NCBI GenBank assembly: GCA_041736155.1
Contig: JBGSUL010000123.1
Span: 1 to 64,000, forward strand
Length of the DNA stretch: 64,000 bases
Source of the DNA: JANPLN01 sp041736155
GTDB taxonomy: Bacteria; Bdellovibrionota; Bdellovibrionia; Bdellovibrionales; JAGQZY01
Direction of reading: 5' to 3'
How positions within the stretch are numbered: the stretch's first letter is position 1; each line of letters starts with the position of its first letter. A program made the translations under genes and the position numbers. The notes under the pieces were generated by a model. It made no database searches. It was not told the DNA's origin and saw only the letters and a list, made by a program, of their open reading frames with translations. This document shows, one piece after another, positions 35,693 through 44,068 of this stretch.

Positions 35693-36379
35693 TCATGTTT
35701 GCGCTTTTTCTTTGATTTTTTCTTTGTTGGTAATTTGGATAGAACGTCCTGAAGTCGAGATCCAGCCATTTTTCTCGAATTGAGAAAGAGAGCGCATCAC
35801 GGTTTCGGGGGTCGTGCCTGCCCACTCGGCAATTTCTCGTCGAGTCCAGTCTTGTCCATTGAAGTGTTCTTGGAGAAAAAGCAAAGCTTCCGCAACCCGC
35901 TCTGGGGCGTCTTTATCGATTTGGTAAACCCATTTTTCTTCGGCCACTCGTAAATCTTTAGCCAAGTACCCCATCAAATTGAGTGCCACTTGTGGATTCT
36001 CTTTGGTGAGACGAAGAATGCCATCTTTGGGAAGAAAACAAAGCTCAGAATCCTCAACGGCAATGGCGCTGGCCTGATAGGGTTCGTCGGCGAAGAGTGA
36101 ACGGTAGCCAATGATGGAACCAGGACCCATCAAACGCAAGGTGTGCGCTGTGCCTTTGGCAGAAACTACTTCCAATTTGATAAGACCACTTTGTACGGTG
36201 AAGATGCCGAGGGGGCTGTTGCCTGCGTAAAAAACAGTTTGATCTGCCTTAAATCGACTCGTACTGCGAATTTGCGAGATCAAAGAAAGAGCTTCGTCTG
36301 ATGAGCATATAGGATTTTGCGCGCGTGTAGCGCAATGGGCGCAGTCGGTGGGGTTGTGGGAGCAGTCTTTAATATTCAT
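35693..36379 (-). CDS. Fnr/Crp-family oxygen-type regulator
   Basis: 228 residues: a cyclic-nucleotide-fold sensor domain, a dimer helix and a C-terminal winged helix (RREIAEWAGTTPETVMRSLS). Cysteines at 6, 13, 16, 25 and 114 fit a [4Fe-4S] site like E. coli FNR (Cys20, 23, 29, 122), so oxygen sensing is likely. In the recognition helix the FNR pattern E-x-x-S-R reads E-T-V-M-R, so half-site choice may differ. It lies 44 bases upstream of ccoI in the same direction and probably controls it. Confidence 0.85.
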   Translation of the reverse strand: MNIKDCSHNPTDCAHCATRAQNPICSSDEALSLISQIRSTSRFKADQTVFYAGNSPLGIFTVQSGLIKLEVVSAKGTAHTLRLMGPGSIIGYRSLFADEPYQASAIAVEDSELCFLPKDGILRLTKENPQVALNLMGYLAKDLRVAEEKWVYQIDKDAPERVAEALLFLQEHFNGQDWTRREIAEWAGTTPETVMRSLSQFEKNGWISTSGRSIQITNKEKIKEKAQT

Positions 36380-36408
36380 ACTTAGGGGGGATTCTAACAG
36401 ACATACTT

Positions 36409-37194
36409 CTAGACAAACAAGAGCGACTTCATAGAAATAGAACTATTTTCAATGCCGTCGTAAATAATTTGTGGTGAATGGCTTTTATCGGCTGCGCCAA
36501 GAGCAGTCAGGAAGGGATACCAGTGTTCAGGGGTTGGAATACTGAGTTTGCCGTCCTCTCGTGAAAGAGATTCATGAATGAGGGCGGAATAGTTTTTCTC
36601 GTCCAATTGAGTTTGGGTCCATTGATTAAAGGTTTCAGCCCAGGAAAAGGCGGGCGCCGTCGACGAAAAGTTAATCACTCGTAAATTGTGAACGATATCG
36701 CCGCTGCCAACGATGAGAATTCCTTGCTCTTTGAGAGGAGCTAATTTTTCACCAAGCTCAAATTGAAATTGTGGCGATTGGCGAATGTTAATACTCAATT
36801 GCAAAACAGGAACATCGGCCGCGGGATAAATATGTTTGAGAACGCTCCAAGTTCCATGATCCAATCCCCAGTCTTGATTTAAAGACACATCGTAGTCATT
36901 TTTTAAAATATTCAAAATAACTTGGGCGACGTCAGGGGCTCCTGGGGCTGGATACGTAATGGCAAAAAGTTCTTGTGGAAAGCCATAGAAATCATGAATG
37001 GTTCGCGGTTGTGACATGGCAGTGATTTGTAAATTCTCCGTGAGCCAGTGAGCGGAGATACAGAGAATGGCGCGAGGACGTGGAATTTGTTTTCCCAAAT
37101 GCGTAAGCGCCTGGCTGTAGGAATTATGAGCCAACGCATTCATGGGGCTTCCATGGCCAACAAAAAGGACGGGCATTTTTTGCGAAGAGCTCAT
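36409..37194 (-). CDS. DODA-type extradiol dioxygenase, YgiD family
   Basis: 261 residues matching the LigB/YgiD superfamily of metal-dependent extradiol (4,5-DOPA) dioxygenases. Ligand candidates are His14 (LFVGHGSPMNAL), His49 (CISAHW) and the histidine in GSGDIVHNLR; LDHGTWSVLKHIYP is also conserved. The ribosome site AAAGG lies six bases before the ATG. The physiological substrate is unknown for most bacterial members. It stands alone between the regulator and the hydroxylase gene. Confidence 0.88.
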   Translation of the reverse strand: MSSSQKMPVLFVGHGSPMNALAHNSYSQALTHLGKQIPRPRAILCISAHWLTENLQITAMSQPRTIHDFYGFPQELFAITYPAPGAPDVAQVILNILKNDYDVSLNQDWGLDHGTWSVLKHIYPAADVPVLQLSINIRQSPQFQFELGEKLAPLKEQGILIVGSGDIVHNLRVINFSSTAPAFSWAETFNQWTQTQLDEKNYSALIHESLSREDGKLSIPTPEHWYPFLTALGAADKSHSPQIIYDGIENSSISMKSLLFV

Positions 37195-37211
37195 AGCAGC
37201 CTTTCCGGCCT

Positions 37212-38180
37212 CTAGATAAAACTTTGTACCAATTTCAAGGCCCCGACGATCAACGCGACAACCAGAACTAAGAGAGTAAAGTTCACGCTGTGTTTAACAA
37301 TTTTATAACGAAGGGGATGGGTTTGTTTTAGCGCTTTGGTTTTTTTCAAAATCGGCGAGAGAGAAGAAAAAATGGTATTGACCAACCCGCGCGAATCGCC
37401 GTCCATGTTGGGCACGACAGTCAAACGCATCAGGCCTTTGTAGAAAAAATTTATAATGCTGCCGATGAAAAACATCGGACGTTCCACGTCACACATGAGG
37501 ATGAGGCGGTACTCTTGGGAATCATTTTTGGCAAAATGCAAAAAAGTTTCGTCAAACATAAAAGGCTCGCCATCGCGCCACGAATAGTTTTGGCCATCGA
37601 CATTGATATAACAAGTGTCGGCGTTAGGTGTGTGGAGGCCTAAGTGGTAACGCAGAGAGCAGGCGACGGGGTCCAAATGACGAGTGAGTTGTGAGCCAAC
37701 GGGAAGCAGGGAAAACATCGCGCCATTGACGGTGGGAACTTTTCTGAGAATCTCAATGGTCTTGGGGCAAAGTTTTTGCGCCGATTCATGAGTATGTCCG
37801 TACCAGGTGAGATAAAATTTACTCCAGCCGTATTTAAAAAATGTGCGAAAGCCAATGTCATAGGAACCTTGTGAGCCTTCCTGTTTGGTTTTATCAAAAT
37901 ACTGATGTTTATAAAGATTCAAAGCTTCATCGCGGATGGTTTGCCAATTGTTATGAATCGGAGCCAACTCGGGAAAATCAGCCACATTGATAATGGCTTT
38001 TTGCGCACGCGGTTGAGTGAAAATGTAAAGTAAGCAATTGAAAGGCGTAAAAATCGGCCAGCCTTTGCGCACATATTCTGTAAAATTATCCCAGCGTGTT
38101 CGCCCACGATATTTGTAAGCGTAAGTCAGAGATCCAAGAGAAAATCCAAAGATTGTAAGTAGTCCAATGGGTAAAAGCAT
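37212..38180 (-). CDS. LpxO-like aspartyl/asparaginyl beta-hydroxylase family protein
   Basis: About 322 residues with an N-terminal membrane helix, a central Fe(II)/2-oxoglutarate dioxygenase domain (HLDPVACSLRYHLGLHTPN, WRDGEPFMFDETFLHFAKN, with the usual R-L-I-L-M-C end) and one C-terminal membrane helix near the last 25 residues. Relatives hydroxylate lipid A acyl chains (LpxO). The start is uncertain: an ATG at 38180 precedes the first helix, and a TTG at 38216 extends the frame by 12 residues; neither has a strong ribosome site. Confidence 0.75.
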   Translation of the reverse strand: MLLPIGLLTIFGFSLGSLTYAYKYRGRTRWDNFTEYVRKGWPIFTPFNCLLYIFTQPRAQKAIINVADFPELAPIHNNWQTIRDEALNLYKHQYFDKTKQEGSQGSYDIGFRTFFKYGWSKFYLTWYGHTHESAQKLCPKTIEILRKVPTVNGAMFSLLPVGSQLTRHLDPVACSLRYHLGLHTPNADTCYINVDGQNYSWRDGEPFMFDETFLHFAKNDSQEYRLILMCDVERPMFFIGSIINFFYKGLMRLTVVPNMDGDSRGLVNTIFSSLSPILKKTKALKQTHPLRYKIVKHSVNFTLLVLVVALIVGALKLVQSFI

Positions 38181-38287
38181 GGCCCATAAATTAGAACCAA
38201 GTGCCGTGGTGCGCAACTAAATAATTAATGTAATGCGGATTTGCAGAACTCTCCTTGGATTTTGTTCATATTTTGTTAAAAGTAATC

Positions 38288-38842
38288 ATGGAAATTCTCT
38301 TTAATTCCTTTTTACTGATCCTCGCTACGGAGATGGGCGATAAAACACAATTGCTGGCCCTGTTGTTGGTGGCGCGTTATCGCAAGCCCTGGACGATTAT
38401 GGCTGGAATTTTAGTGGCCACGATTTTGAATCATGTTTTTGCTGCTTATGTGGGGGAATGGCTATCGTTGCAAATTTCTCCGATGGCACTCAAGTGGGTT
38501 TTGGCCCTGATCTTTTTTGCTTTTGCTGCATGGGTCTTGATTCCCGATAAAGAAGACGAGCCCAAATCGCAGAACAAGTGGGGAGCCTTTGCTACGACGA
38601 CAGTCGCATTTTTTATCGCCGAAATGGGAGATAAAACACAACTGTCTACGATGGCTTTGGCTGCCCGGTACCAAAGCTTGTTTCTTGTAACAGCAGGAAC
38701 CACATTGGGCATGCTTGCGGCAGATGGTCTAGCCGTCTTTTATGGCGAAAAATTACTACGTCGTTTTTCGCTCAAGCTACTTCGTCGCGTGGCGGCTGTG
38801 CTGTTTGTTCTCTTTGGAGTGAGTATACTCTTAGGCTTTTAG
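38288..38842 (+). CDS. TMEM165/GDT1-family cation transporter
   Basis: 184 residues with six predicted membrane helices in two homologous halves, each carrying the E-x-G-D-K-T motif: ATEMGDKTQLLALLLVARYR near residue 15 and IAEMGDKTQLSTMALAARYQ near residue 115. The family (MneA/Gdt1) exports Mn2+ or Ca2+. I start at the ATG at 38288 in front of the first helix; the frame opens upstream from a TTG at 38255. Confidence 0.88.
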   Translation: MEILFNSFLLILATEMGDKTQLLALLLVARYRKPWTIMAGILVATILNHVFAAYVGEWLSLQISPMALKWVLALIFFAFAAWVLIPDKEDEPKSQNKWGAFATTTVAFFIAEMGDKTQLSTMALAARYQSLFLVTAGTTLGMLAADGLAVFYGEKLLRRFSLKLLRRVAAVLFVLFGVSILLGF

Positions 38843-38917
38843 CCAGACTTAAGTTGATAGTCCGGATTGTGGGGGATGGCTCTGTACGTTGCTGTACAAA
38901 ATCACTACCATTAAAGC

Positions 38918-39271
38918 ATGAAGAACATAGCTCCTGGTTTATCCTCAAAAACTTTCGAAATTTTTTGCCAAGGGTTACTCTTACAAGTGCAGTTACCCGA
39001 AGAAGGTTTGGTCAAAGAAATCTATGACCACTATCCTTTGTTTTTACTGCAAGAAAAGTCGCAAAATCAGGTGCGCGTGATTTGGAGCGCAGATTCTGCT
39101 GAAACGGTTTTGTCACCGACTCAGGTGGCTGAGCTTCATAAAGAAAAACATTTTTCTGTATTTCTCGAAGAAAAAACCATCCATCTTTTTTGCCCTCTCC
39201 GCGTGCAGCAAGGGTTCGACGATTTTTATTCCTGGTGTCGCCGGCATCGGCATTTATTTTATAAAGTCTAA
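38918..39271 (+). CDS. Hypothetical cytoplasmic protein
   Basis: 117 residues, no signal peptide or membrane segment, no recognised family. Several hydrophobic strands alternate with charged loops (EEKTIHLFCPLRVQQGFDDF), and the tail is basic (YSWCRRHRHLFYKV). The gene ends eight bases before the convergent TSUP pseudogene; a 7-bp stem (TAAAGTC/GACTTTA) spans the junction. Confidence 0.6.
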   Translation: MKNIAPGLSSKTFEIFCQGLLLQVQLPEEGLVKEIYDHYPLFLLQEKSQNQVRVIWSADSAETVLSPTQVAELHKEKHFSVFLEEKTIHLFCPLRVQQGFDDFYSWCRRHRHLFYKV

Positions 39272-39279
39272 AAGTATAG

Positions 39280-40011
39280 CTATTCGGACTTTACTAAGAG
39301 TAATAAGCCGCTGGCTAAGACGGACAACGTTACAATTCGCAGGAATATTTTCTGTGGAATTTTACGAATTAATCTCTTTCCTATTTTTGCGCCTAACCAT
39401 GCGGCGACGATAAGAGCAGGAATGTAGTACCATTGAGTCCAATCCATAAATCCTTGTGAAATGTAAATGATTAATCGGAGAACATCGCCGCCGAGGTCTA
39501 TCGCCGACGAGAGTCCAATAAAAAGATTCTTTTCCATGTGGAGAGTTGCCAAGGTCAGACCGCGAATGGCACCGCCGGTCCCCAAAAGACCAGTCAAGAA
39601 GCCTGAAAGTCCGATGAGAGGTGTTGTGTATTTCGTCGGCAGAAGTGATGTTGACTTTTGCCTTTGTTGATAGAAAAAGACAGCTGAAATAAAAATGAGT
39701 GTGACGCCGAGAAATTATTTGAGAAGGGGGGTTGGCACAAAGCTAGTAAGTAATGCACCCAAGCCAGTAAAGAGGATGGATGGTAGGGCCAACTTAAGCA
39801 GTAAATCTTTGCGAAGAAAATCACGAAAATAAAAAATACGCGAAATATTTCCGGCTGTGTGCAAGATGGCTGTTAAAACCAAAACAAAATGGAAACTTTC
39901 CAACCACTGTGCAATGGGTACAAAAAAAGTAGAGGAGCCGAAACCACTGAGTGTTCCGAGCACCTCACTCAAAAATCCAACAGAGACTAAGAGAATATCA
40001 TGCAGGCTCAT
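39280..40011 (-). pseudogene. TauE/SafE (TSUP) permease gene with one in-frame stop
   Basis: A 244-codon frame from the ATG at 40011 encodes a complete TSUP permease (VSVGFLSEVLGTLSGFGSST at the start, LTGLLGTGGAIRGLTLATLH in the second repeat, GAKIGKRLIRKIPQKIF near the end) except for a TAA at 39715-39717 after the residues PTPLLK. The same reading frame continues with FLGVTLIFISAVFF, so this is a nonsense codon and not a frameshift. It overlaps osmC by 14 bases. It may be inactive, a read error, or read through. Confidence 0.8.
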
Positions 40012-40447
40012 TAAAGTTCGCCTGGCCATCTCCCGCCAATTCGCCGTTGACGATCACTTTATAAGTGATGGGAAACGCTTTCGCGAGCATGGCGCTCACA
40101 CCACAAAACTTAGTCTGTGAGAGACGCACCGATTCGAGCGCAACCGCCGGATCAATTTGTCCCTTGAGATCAAAAGTGATTTCAGCTTTGGCAAAGACAT
40201 GAGGGTGTGCGCCTGACGTGGGCTCGACATCCACGTCTATTTTAAACTCCGTGACGCTCTGTTTATGTTTTTTCATAAGAGCAATCACATCCATTGCCGT
40301 GCAGCCACCGAGACCGGCAGCGACAAGTTCTTTGGGCGTGAGACCTTGCCCTTTGCCGATGGGAGCTTTGGCATCCATCGAAATAGTGTTTGTTCCACTT
40401 TCTGCCTCAAAGAGCATTCCGTCTTTCCAAGTTAATGCCGTTTTCAT
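39998..40447 (-). CDS. OsmC/YhfA-family thiol protein
   Basis: 149 residues. The redox-active cysteines are Cys49 (GLGGCTAMDVIALMKKH) and the one in LSQTKFCGVSAML, as in OsmC/Ohr/YhfA proteins that reduce organic peroxides or handle persulfides. PKELVAAGLGGC is typical of the YhfA branch. The gene is divergent from the ArsR-type regulator with a 58-base AT-rich gap, so the two likely share an operator and a sulfide or peroxide stimulus. Confidence 0.85.
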   Translation of the reverse strand: MKTALTWKDGMLFEAESGTNTISMDAKAPIGKGQGLTPKELVAAGLGGCTAMDVIALMKKHKQSVTEFKIDVDVEPTSGAHPHVFAKAEITFDLKGQIDPAVALESVRLSQTKFCGVSAMLAKAFPITYKVIVNGELAGDGQANFNEPA

Positions 40448-40460
40448 CTTGACCTCCGAT

Positions 40461-40490
40461 ATAACATTATCATATTATAATAAAGTAATA
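40461..40490. promoter_or_regulatory. AT-rich shared promoter/operator between osmC and the ArsR gene
   Basis: The 58-base gap between divergent osmC and arsR-type genes is almost pure AT and contains the perfect 10-bp palindrome TATTATAATA at 40473-40482, flanked by the near-inverted ACATTA and TAATATGT. An ArsR-type repressor could bind here and control both directions; this is inferred from position. Confidence 0.45.
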
Positions 40491-40505
40491 TGTCAAGGAG
40501 AAATT

Positions 40506-40811
40506 TTGCTCACAGAATTATCAGTAAAAAAAATCAAAAAATCCTGCGAAGAGGTGGCGCAAATACTGAAGGCGCTCTCCCATCCTCAGAGACTTCTCAT
40601 TTTAGGTCACCTTTTGGCGGGTGAAAAAACGGTTGGGGAATTAGAGGATGTCTGCGATATTTCACAATCCCAACTTTCGCAATTTTTAAGTCGTATGAAG
40701 TTGGAAGGGTTGATCGATCGTCGCAAAGAAGGTCGTTTTCAGTATTATTTTGTCGCCGATGAGCGTTTAAAACATTTAATGGCAATCATCCAGCAAGAAT
40801 ATTGCCGGTAA
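40506..40811 (+). CDS. ArsR/SmtB-family repressor, probable persulfide sensor
   Basis: 101 residues with a winged helix (ILKALSHPQRLLILGHLLAGEKTVGELEDVCDISQSQLSQFLSRM). Cysteines lie near residue 14, at the DVCDIS helix turn and at the C-terminal EYCR. Two-cysteine ArsR proteins of the BigR/SqrR type sense persulfides through a disulfide or tetrasulfide; the sulfur genes downstream support that reading. The start is the TTG at 40506, five bases after AAGGAG; no ATG exists nearby. It overlaps nothing and is 14 bases from the next start. Confidence 0.82.
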   Translation: MLTELSVKKIKKSCEEVAQILKALSHPQRLLILGHLLAGEKTVGELEDVCDISQSQLSQFLSRMKLEGLIDRRKEGRFQYYFVADERLKHLMAIIQQEYCR

Positions 40812-40825
40812 CTGAGAGGAGAAAA

Positions 40826-41875
40826 ATGAAAAGAGATTATATATTCTATCAATTGTTTGAGTCAGAGAGCTCAACGTACACTTATATTGTTGCTGATTTC
40901 GCGAGTAAAGAGGCGGCGATCATTGATCCTGTCTTAGAAACCGTAGATCGTGACCTCAAGTTAATAGAGGAAACCGGGCTTAAACTCAAATATGTTCTAG
41001 ATACACATGTCCATGCAGATCATATTACAGGTGCGGGAAAGATTCGCGAGCGAACGGGCGCAAAAACGGCTCTGAGTCGTCATGCGGGTGTGGATTGTGC
41101 AGACCTGTCTTTACATGATGGCGAGGAGCTGTCACTCGGAGAGCAAAAAATAAAAGTTCTTGAGACACCAGGACATACCAACACGTGTTTAAGTTTTGTT
41201 TTTCGCGACAAGGTCTTCACAGGTGATGCTTTGTTGATTCGCGGAACAGGACGAACAGATTTTCAACAGGGTTCTTCGGATAAACTTTTTGAGAGTATTC
41301 ATGAAAAGATTTTTACTCTGCCTGCAGAGACTCTTGTTTATCCAGGCCACGACTACCGAGGACAAATGTCATCCACCGTCGAGCTTGAAAAAAAATGGAA
41401 TCCTCGTTTGGGGATGAATCGTAGCAAAGAAGAGTTCATCAGAATTATGGCCGATTTAAAACTCGCCAATCCCAAAAAAATCCACGAAGCCGTACCGGCC
41501 AATATGGTGTGTGGGCAGTTGAAGGAAGAGCGCCAGCTGAGTCCGCAAATGGTTGATGGAATACCAGAGATCACTTGCGATAAAGTGAATGAAAAACTAG
41601 GCAAAGTCCGCTTGATTGATGTGCGTGCTGCGGAGGAGTTTACTGGAGAATTGAGTCATATTCCAGGGGCGGAATTGGTAACACTGGGGCCCGATTTGGC
41701 GAAATTCTTAGAGAGTGGCAATCGTTCTGAAGAAATGGTTTTTGTTTGTCGCAGCGGAGGACGTTCCGGAACGGCCACCGTAGAAAGCCAAAAACAGGGA
41801 TACAAAAAGACCATGAATATGGTCGGCGGAATGCTCAAGTGGAATGATCTTAAATTGCCAGTGAAAAGAACGTAA
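40826..41875 (+). CDS. Persulfide dioxygenase-rhodanese fusion (MBL-fold)
   Basis: 349 residues. The N-terminal metallo-beta-lactamase domain has the ETHE1-type site HVHADH (61-66), His117, Asp134 and His175; in this class the iron uses two His and one Asp to oxidise glutathione persulfide to sulfite. The C-terminal rhodanese domain (about 250-349) has the active Cys308 in FVCRSGGRSGTA. The fusion couples persulfide oxidation to sulfur transfer, as in CstB- or PRF-like enzymes. GAGGAG lies just before the ATG. Likely regulated by the ArsR protein next to it. Confidence 0.9.
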   Translation: MKRDYIFYQLFESESSTYTYIVADFASKEAAIIDPVLETVDRDLKLIEETGLKLKYVLDTHVHADHITGAGKIRERTGAKTALSRHAGVDCADLSLHDGEELSLGEQKIKVLETPGHTNTCLSFVFRDKVFTGDALLIRGTGRTDFQQGSSDKLFESIHEKIFTLPAETLVYPGHDYRGQMSSTVELEKKWNPRLGMNRSKEEFIRIMADLKLANPKKIHEAVPANMVCGQLKEERQLSPQMVDGIPEITCDKVNEKLGKVRLIDVRAAEEFTGELSHIPGAELVTLGPDLAKFLESGNRSEEMVFVCRSGGRSGTATVESQKQGYKKTMNMVGGMLKWNDLKLPVKRT

Positions 41876-41889
41876 GAAAGGATGTTGTT

Positions 41890-42312
41890 ATGAATGATTG
41901 GATGCTGTCTTTATTTGGAGGCCTCTGTATAGGTTTTGCGGTGTCACTGATGTTATTTTTTAACGGACGAGTGACGGGTATCAGTGGAATCTTGAATGGT
42001 GTTTTATCACCGCAAAAGGGCGATACACTCTGGCGGGTCCTTTTTCTAATGGGATTGATCGTGGGTGGCTTGTTTTTAAAAATGGGAAGTCCACAATCCT
42101 TCACTGACACAAGCACAAGAACATGGACGCAAGTGATCGTAGCAGGAGTTCTTGTGGGATTTGGTACAGTGATGGGCAGTGGCTGCACCAGTGGGCACGG
42201 TGTTTGCGGAATGAGTCGACTTTCGATGCGCTCGATTCTGGCCACCGCGGCTTTTATTGGAGCGGGAATGTTTGTGGTTTGGTTTCTTCGATCTGTTTTA
42301 GGAGGTGTCTGA
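41890..42312 (+). CDS. YeeE/YedE-family sulfur transporter, first half
   Basis: 140 residues with four predicted helices and the signature GSGCTSGHGVCGMSRLSMRS. YeeE/YedE proteins carry thiosulfate or related reduced sulfur compounds and use conserved cysteines in the pore. This gene encodes one half, and the next gene, starting one base inside its stop, encodes the other. Confidence 0.88.
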   Translation: MNDWMLSLFGGLCIGFAVSLMLFFNGRVTGISGILNGVLSPQKGDTLWRVLFLMGLIVGGLFLKMGSPQSFTDTSTRTWTQVIVAGVLVGFGTVMGSGCTSGHGVCGMSRLSMRSILATAAFIGAGMFVVWFLRSVLGGV

Positions 42313-42740
42313 TGAAAAGTGCTATCACAGCCTTTTGGGTGGGTGTTTTATTTGCCTTTGGATTAGGACTTTCGGGAATGACACAGCCTCAAAAAGTGAT
42401 TGGATTTCTCGATGTCTTCGGAGCCTGGGATCCCTCATTGCTTTTTGTTATGATAGGAGCCGTCGGTATTCACTTTTTTGCTTATCGATGGAGCTTAAAG
42501 CGGGCTTCGCCACTGTTTTCGGCAAAATGGCATGTTCCCACAAAACAAGAAGTCACATCGTCCTTGATGGTGGGCTCTGTTGTTTTTGGAATGGGATGGG
42601 GTTTGGCGGGATATTGCCCCGGCCCCGCAGTCGTTTCTTTAGCCAGCTTACAAACAAAACCTCTCGTATTTGTCATCAGTATGGTTGGTGGTATGTATTT
42701 ATATCGACTCTTTGATCGCTTTTTTCCTTTAGCGAGGTAA
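42312..42740 (+). CDS. YeeE/YedE-family sulfur transporter, second half
   Basis: 142 residues with four predicted helices and the matching second-half motif GMGWGLAGYCPGPAVVSLAS. The ribosome site AGGAGGTG sits inside the end of the previous gene, and the ATG overlaps the previous stop by one base. The two products probably pair to form one transporter, as in PmpA/PmpB-type pairs. Confidence 0.88.
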   Translation: MKSAITAFWVGVLFAFGLGLSGMTQPQKVIGFLDVFGAWDPSLLFVMIGAVGIHFFAYRWSLKRASPLFSAKWHVPTKQEVTSSLMVGSVVFGMGWGLAGYCPGPAVVSLASLQTKPLVFVISMVGGMYLYRLFDRFFPLAR

Positions 42741-42742
42741 AT

Positions 42743-43528
42743 ATGTTTTTAGGTGGAGTGGCTTTTTTGATCATGGGCATTGTATTGGGTCTCATCGGTG
42801 GAGGAGGCTCCATTTTAACAGTGCCTATTCTGGTATATCTTTACAGCATGAGTGCACAAGAGGCCACGGGGTCTTCGCTTTTTGTGGTGGGTGCGACGTC
42901 TCTTGTGGGAGCCTTAGCTGCATTTTTTAAAAAAGAAATACAACTTTCGCAAAGCCTTCCCTTCGCAGTGCCCAGTTTGTTTGGGGTTTTTATCGCTCGA
43001 AGTTTTTTAGTACCATGGTTGCCTGACCCCGTTGTGAGTATAAAAGCTTTTGTGATTTCCAAAGATCTGCTGTTGATGGTCTTATTTGCACTTTTGATGG
43101 TGACGGCCTCCTTCAAAATGATTCGCTCTTCGACGAAGACAGTGGCGGCGCCAGAGAAGTCGCCATCGCTGGTACATGTGAGTGGGCAAGGTTTTTTGGT
43201 GGGTCTCATTACGGGTTTTGTCGGCGCTGGTGGAGGCTTTTTAATCATTCCCGCGTTGGTATTTTTGCTTGGTCTGTCAATGCGTCAGGCGGCGGGAACA
43301 TCACTGATGATTATAGCTATGAACTCATCGATAGGCTTTTTGGGAGATCTTTGGAATCGTCCAGATAAAAACTGGCCATTGCTTTTGAGCGCTGTGGCTA
43401 TTGCGACAGTGGGTTTGTTCATTGGTCGCCGGATGGCGCCTCATTTTACGGAAAAAACTCTGAAGAAAATCTTTGGTTGGTTTGTTTTGATTTTGGGATC
43501 ATTGATTTTAATTGAGCAGATTTTTTAA
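42743..43528 (+). CDS. TauE/SafE (TSUP) family permease
   Basis: 261 residues with eight predicted helices in two repeats: GIVLGLIGGGGSILTVPILV and GLITGFVGAGGGFLIIPALV. TSUP members export sulfite, sulfoacetate or thiosulfate-linked anions. It is the last gene of the sulfur operon, where it could remove sulfite made by the persulfide dioxygenase. It starts two bases after the YeeE/YedE pair and is followed by a terminator. Confidence 0.9.
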   Translation: MFLGGVAFLIMGIVLGLIGGGGSILTVPILVYLYSMSAQEATGSSLFVVGATSLVGALAAFFKKEIQLSQSLPFAVPSLFGVFIARSFLVPWLPDPVVSIKAFVISKDLLLMVLFALLMVTASFKMIRSSTKTVAAPEKSPSLVHVSGQGFLVGLITGFVGAGGGFLIIPALVFLLGLSMRQAAGTSLMIIAMNSSIGFLGDLWNRPDKNWPLLLSAVAIATVGLFIGRRMAPHFTEKTLKKIFGWFVLILGSLILIEQIF

Positions 43529-43533
43529 AAACA

Positions 43534-43560
43534 ACAAAGCCTCCGTTCAGGAGGCTTTGT
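43534..43560. terminator. Bidirectional terminator between convergent genes
   Basis: ACAAAGCCTCC, a GTTCA loop and GGAGGCTTTGT make an 11-bp perfect stem, with T-rich DNA on the minus-strand side. It serves the sulfur operon and the convergent exported-protein gene. Confidence 0.75.
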
Positions 43561-43591
43561 AAAACGAGAGTTGTCAAAATCAAGGGATGTG

Positions 43592-44068
43592 TTACTTCGA
43601 AGGTTGAACTAAAGTGAGAACTTGGTTGAAAGATCTGATATCTTTGATTCCCAAATAAGTGACGGGCTCAAGAGTGTTGATCACAAGTCTTTTCACTTCT
43701 TTTCCTTCGACTGAAGCGCGAGGGAAAGAACCTTCGGGAGTCATCCACTCAGAGGTACCTGTACATAATTCGTTTTGGCAAACGCTTGAATCTGTGTAAT
43801 CAGGACATTTTTCAACAAGTGAACTTGTATGATTGCTGAGTTTTTTTACTTCAACAATACAAACTGACTTTACCAGTCCTTTTTTAGTATTTTCTGTATA
43901 AGTATATTCTAAAGAGCTCGCTGAAATACTTTTGATGTCGAGTTGAACAACATCTTGGTACAAAATGCGACCTTGAGCATCTTTGAACTGATAAGTACCT
44001 CTGTATGTTTCAGCAAAACTGAGTGAGCTAACAATCATTGATAATGTAAACACGATAAACTTTTTCAT
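43592..44068 (-). CDS. Exported protein of unknown function
   Basis: 158 residues with a clear signal peptide (MKKFIVFTLSMIVSSLSFA) and a beta-rich mature part (YRGTYQFKDAQGRILYQD) with four cysteines: VCIVE, EKCPDYTD, SVCQNELC. No family recognised. It is preceded by a purine-rich ribosome site (CCGGGGGGA) and stands alone. Confidence 0.72.
   Translation of the reverse strand: MKKFIVFTLSMIVSSLSFAETYRGTYQFKDAQGRILYQDVVQLDIKSISASSLEYTYTENTKKGLVKSVCIVEVKKLSNHTSSLVEKCPDYTDSSVCQNELCTGTSEWMTPEGSFPRASVEGKEVKRLVINTLEPVTYLGIKDIRSFNQVLTLVQPSK

Noticed and set aside
39280..40029. Frameshift in the TSUP gene
   Set aside because: Both halves are in the same reading frame; the break is one TAA codon.
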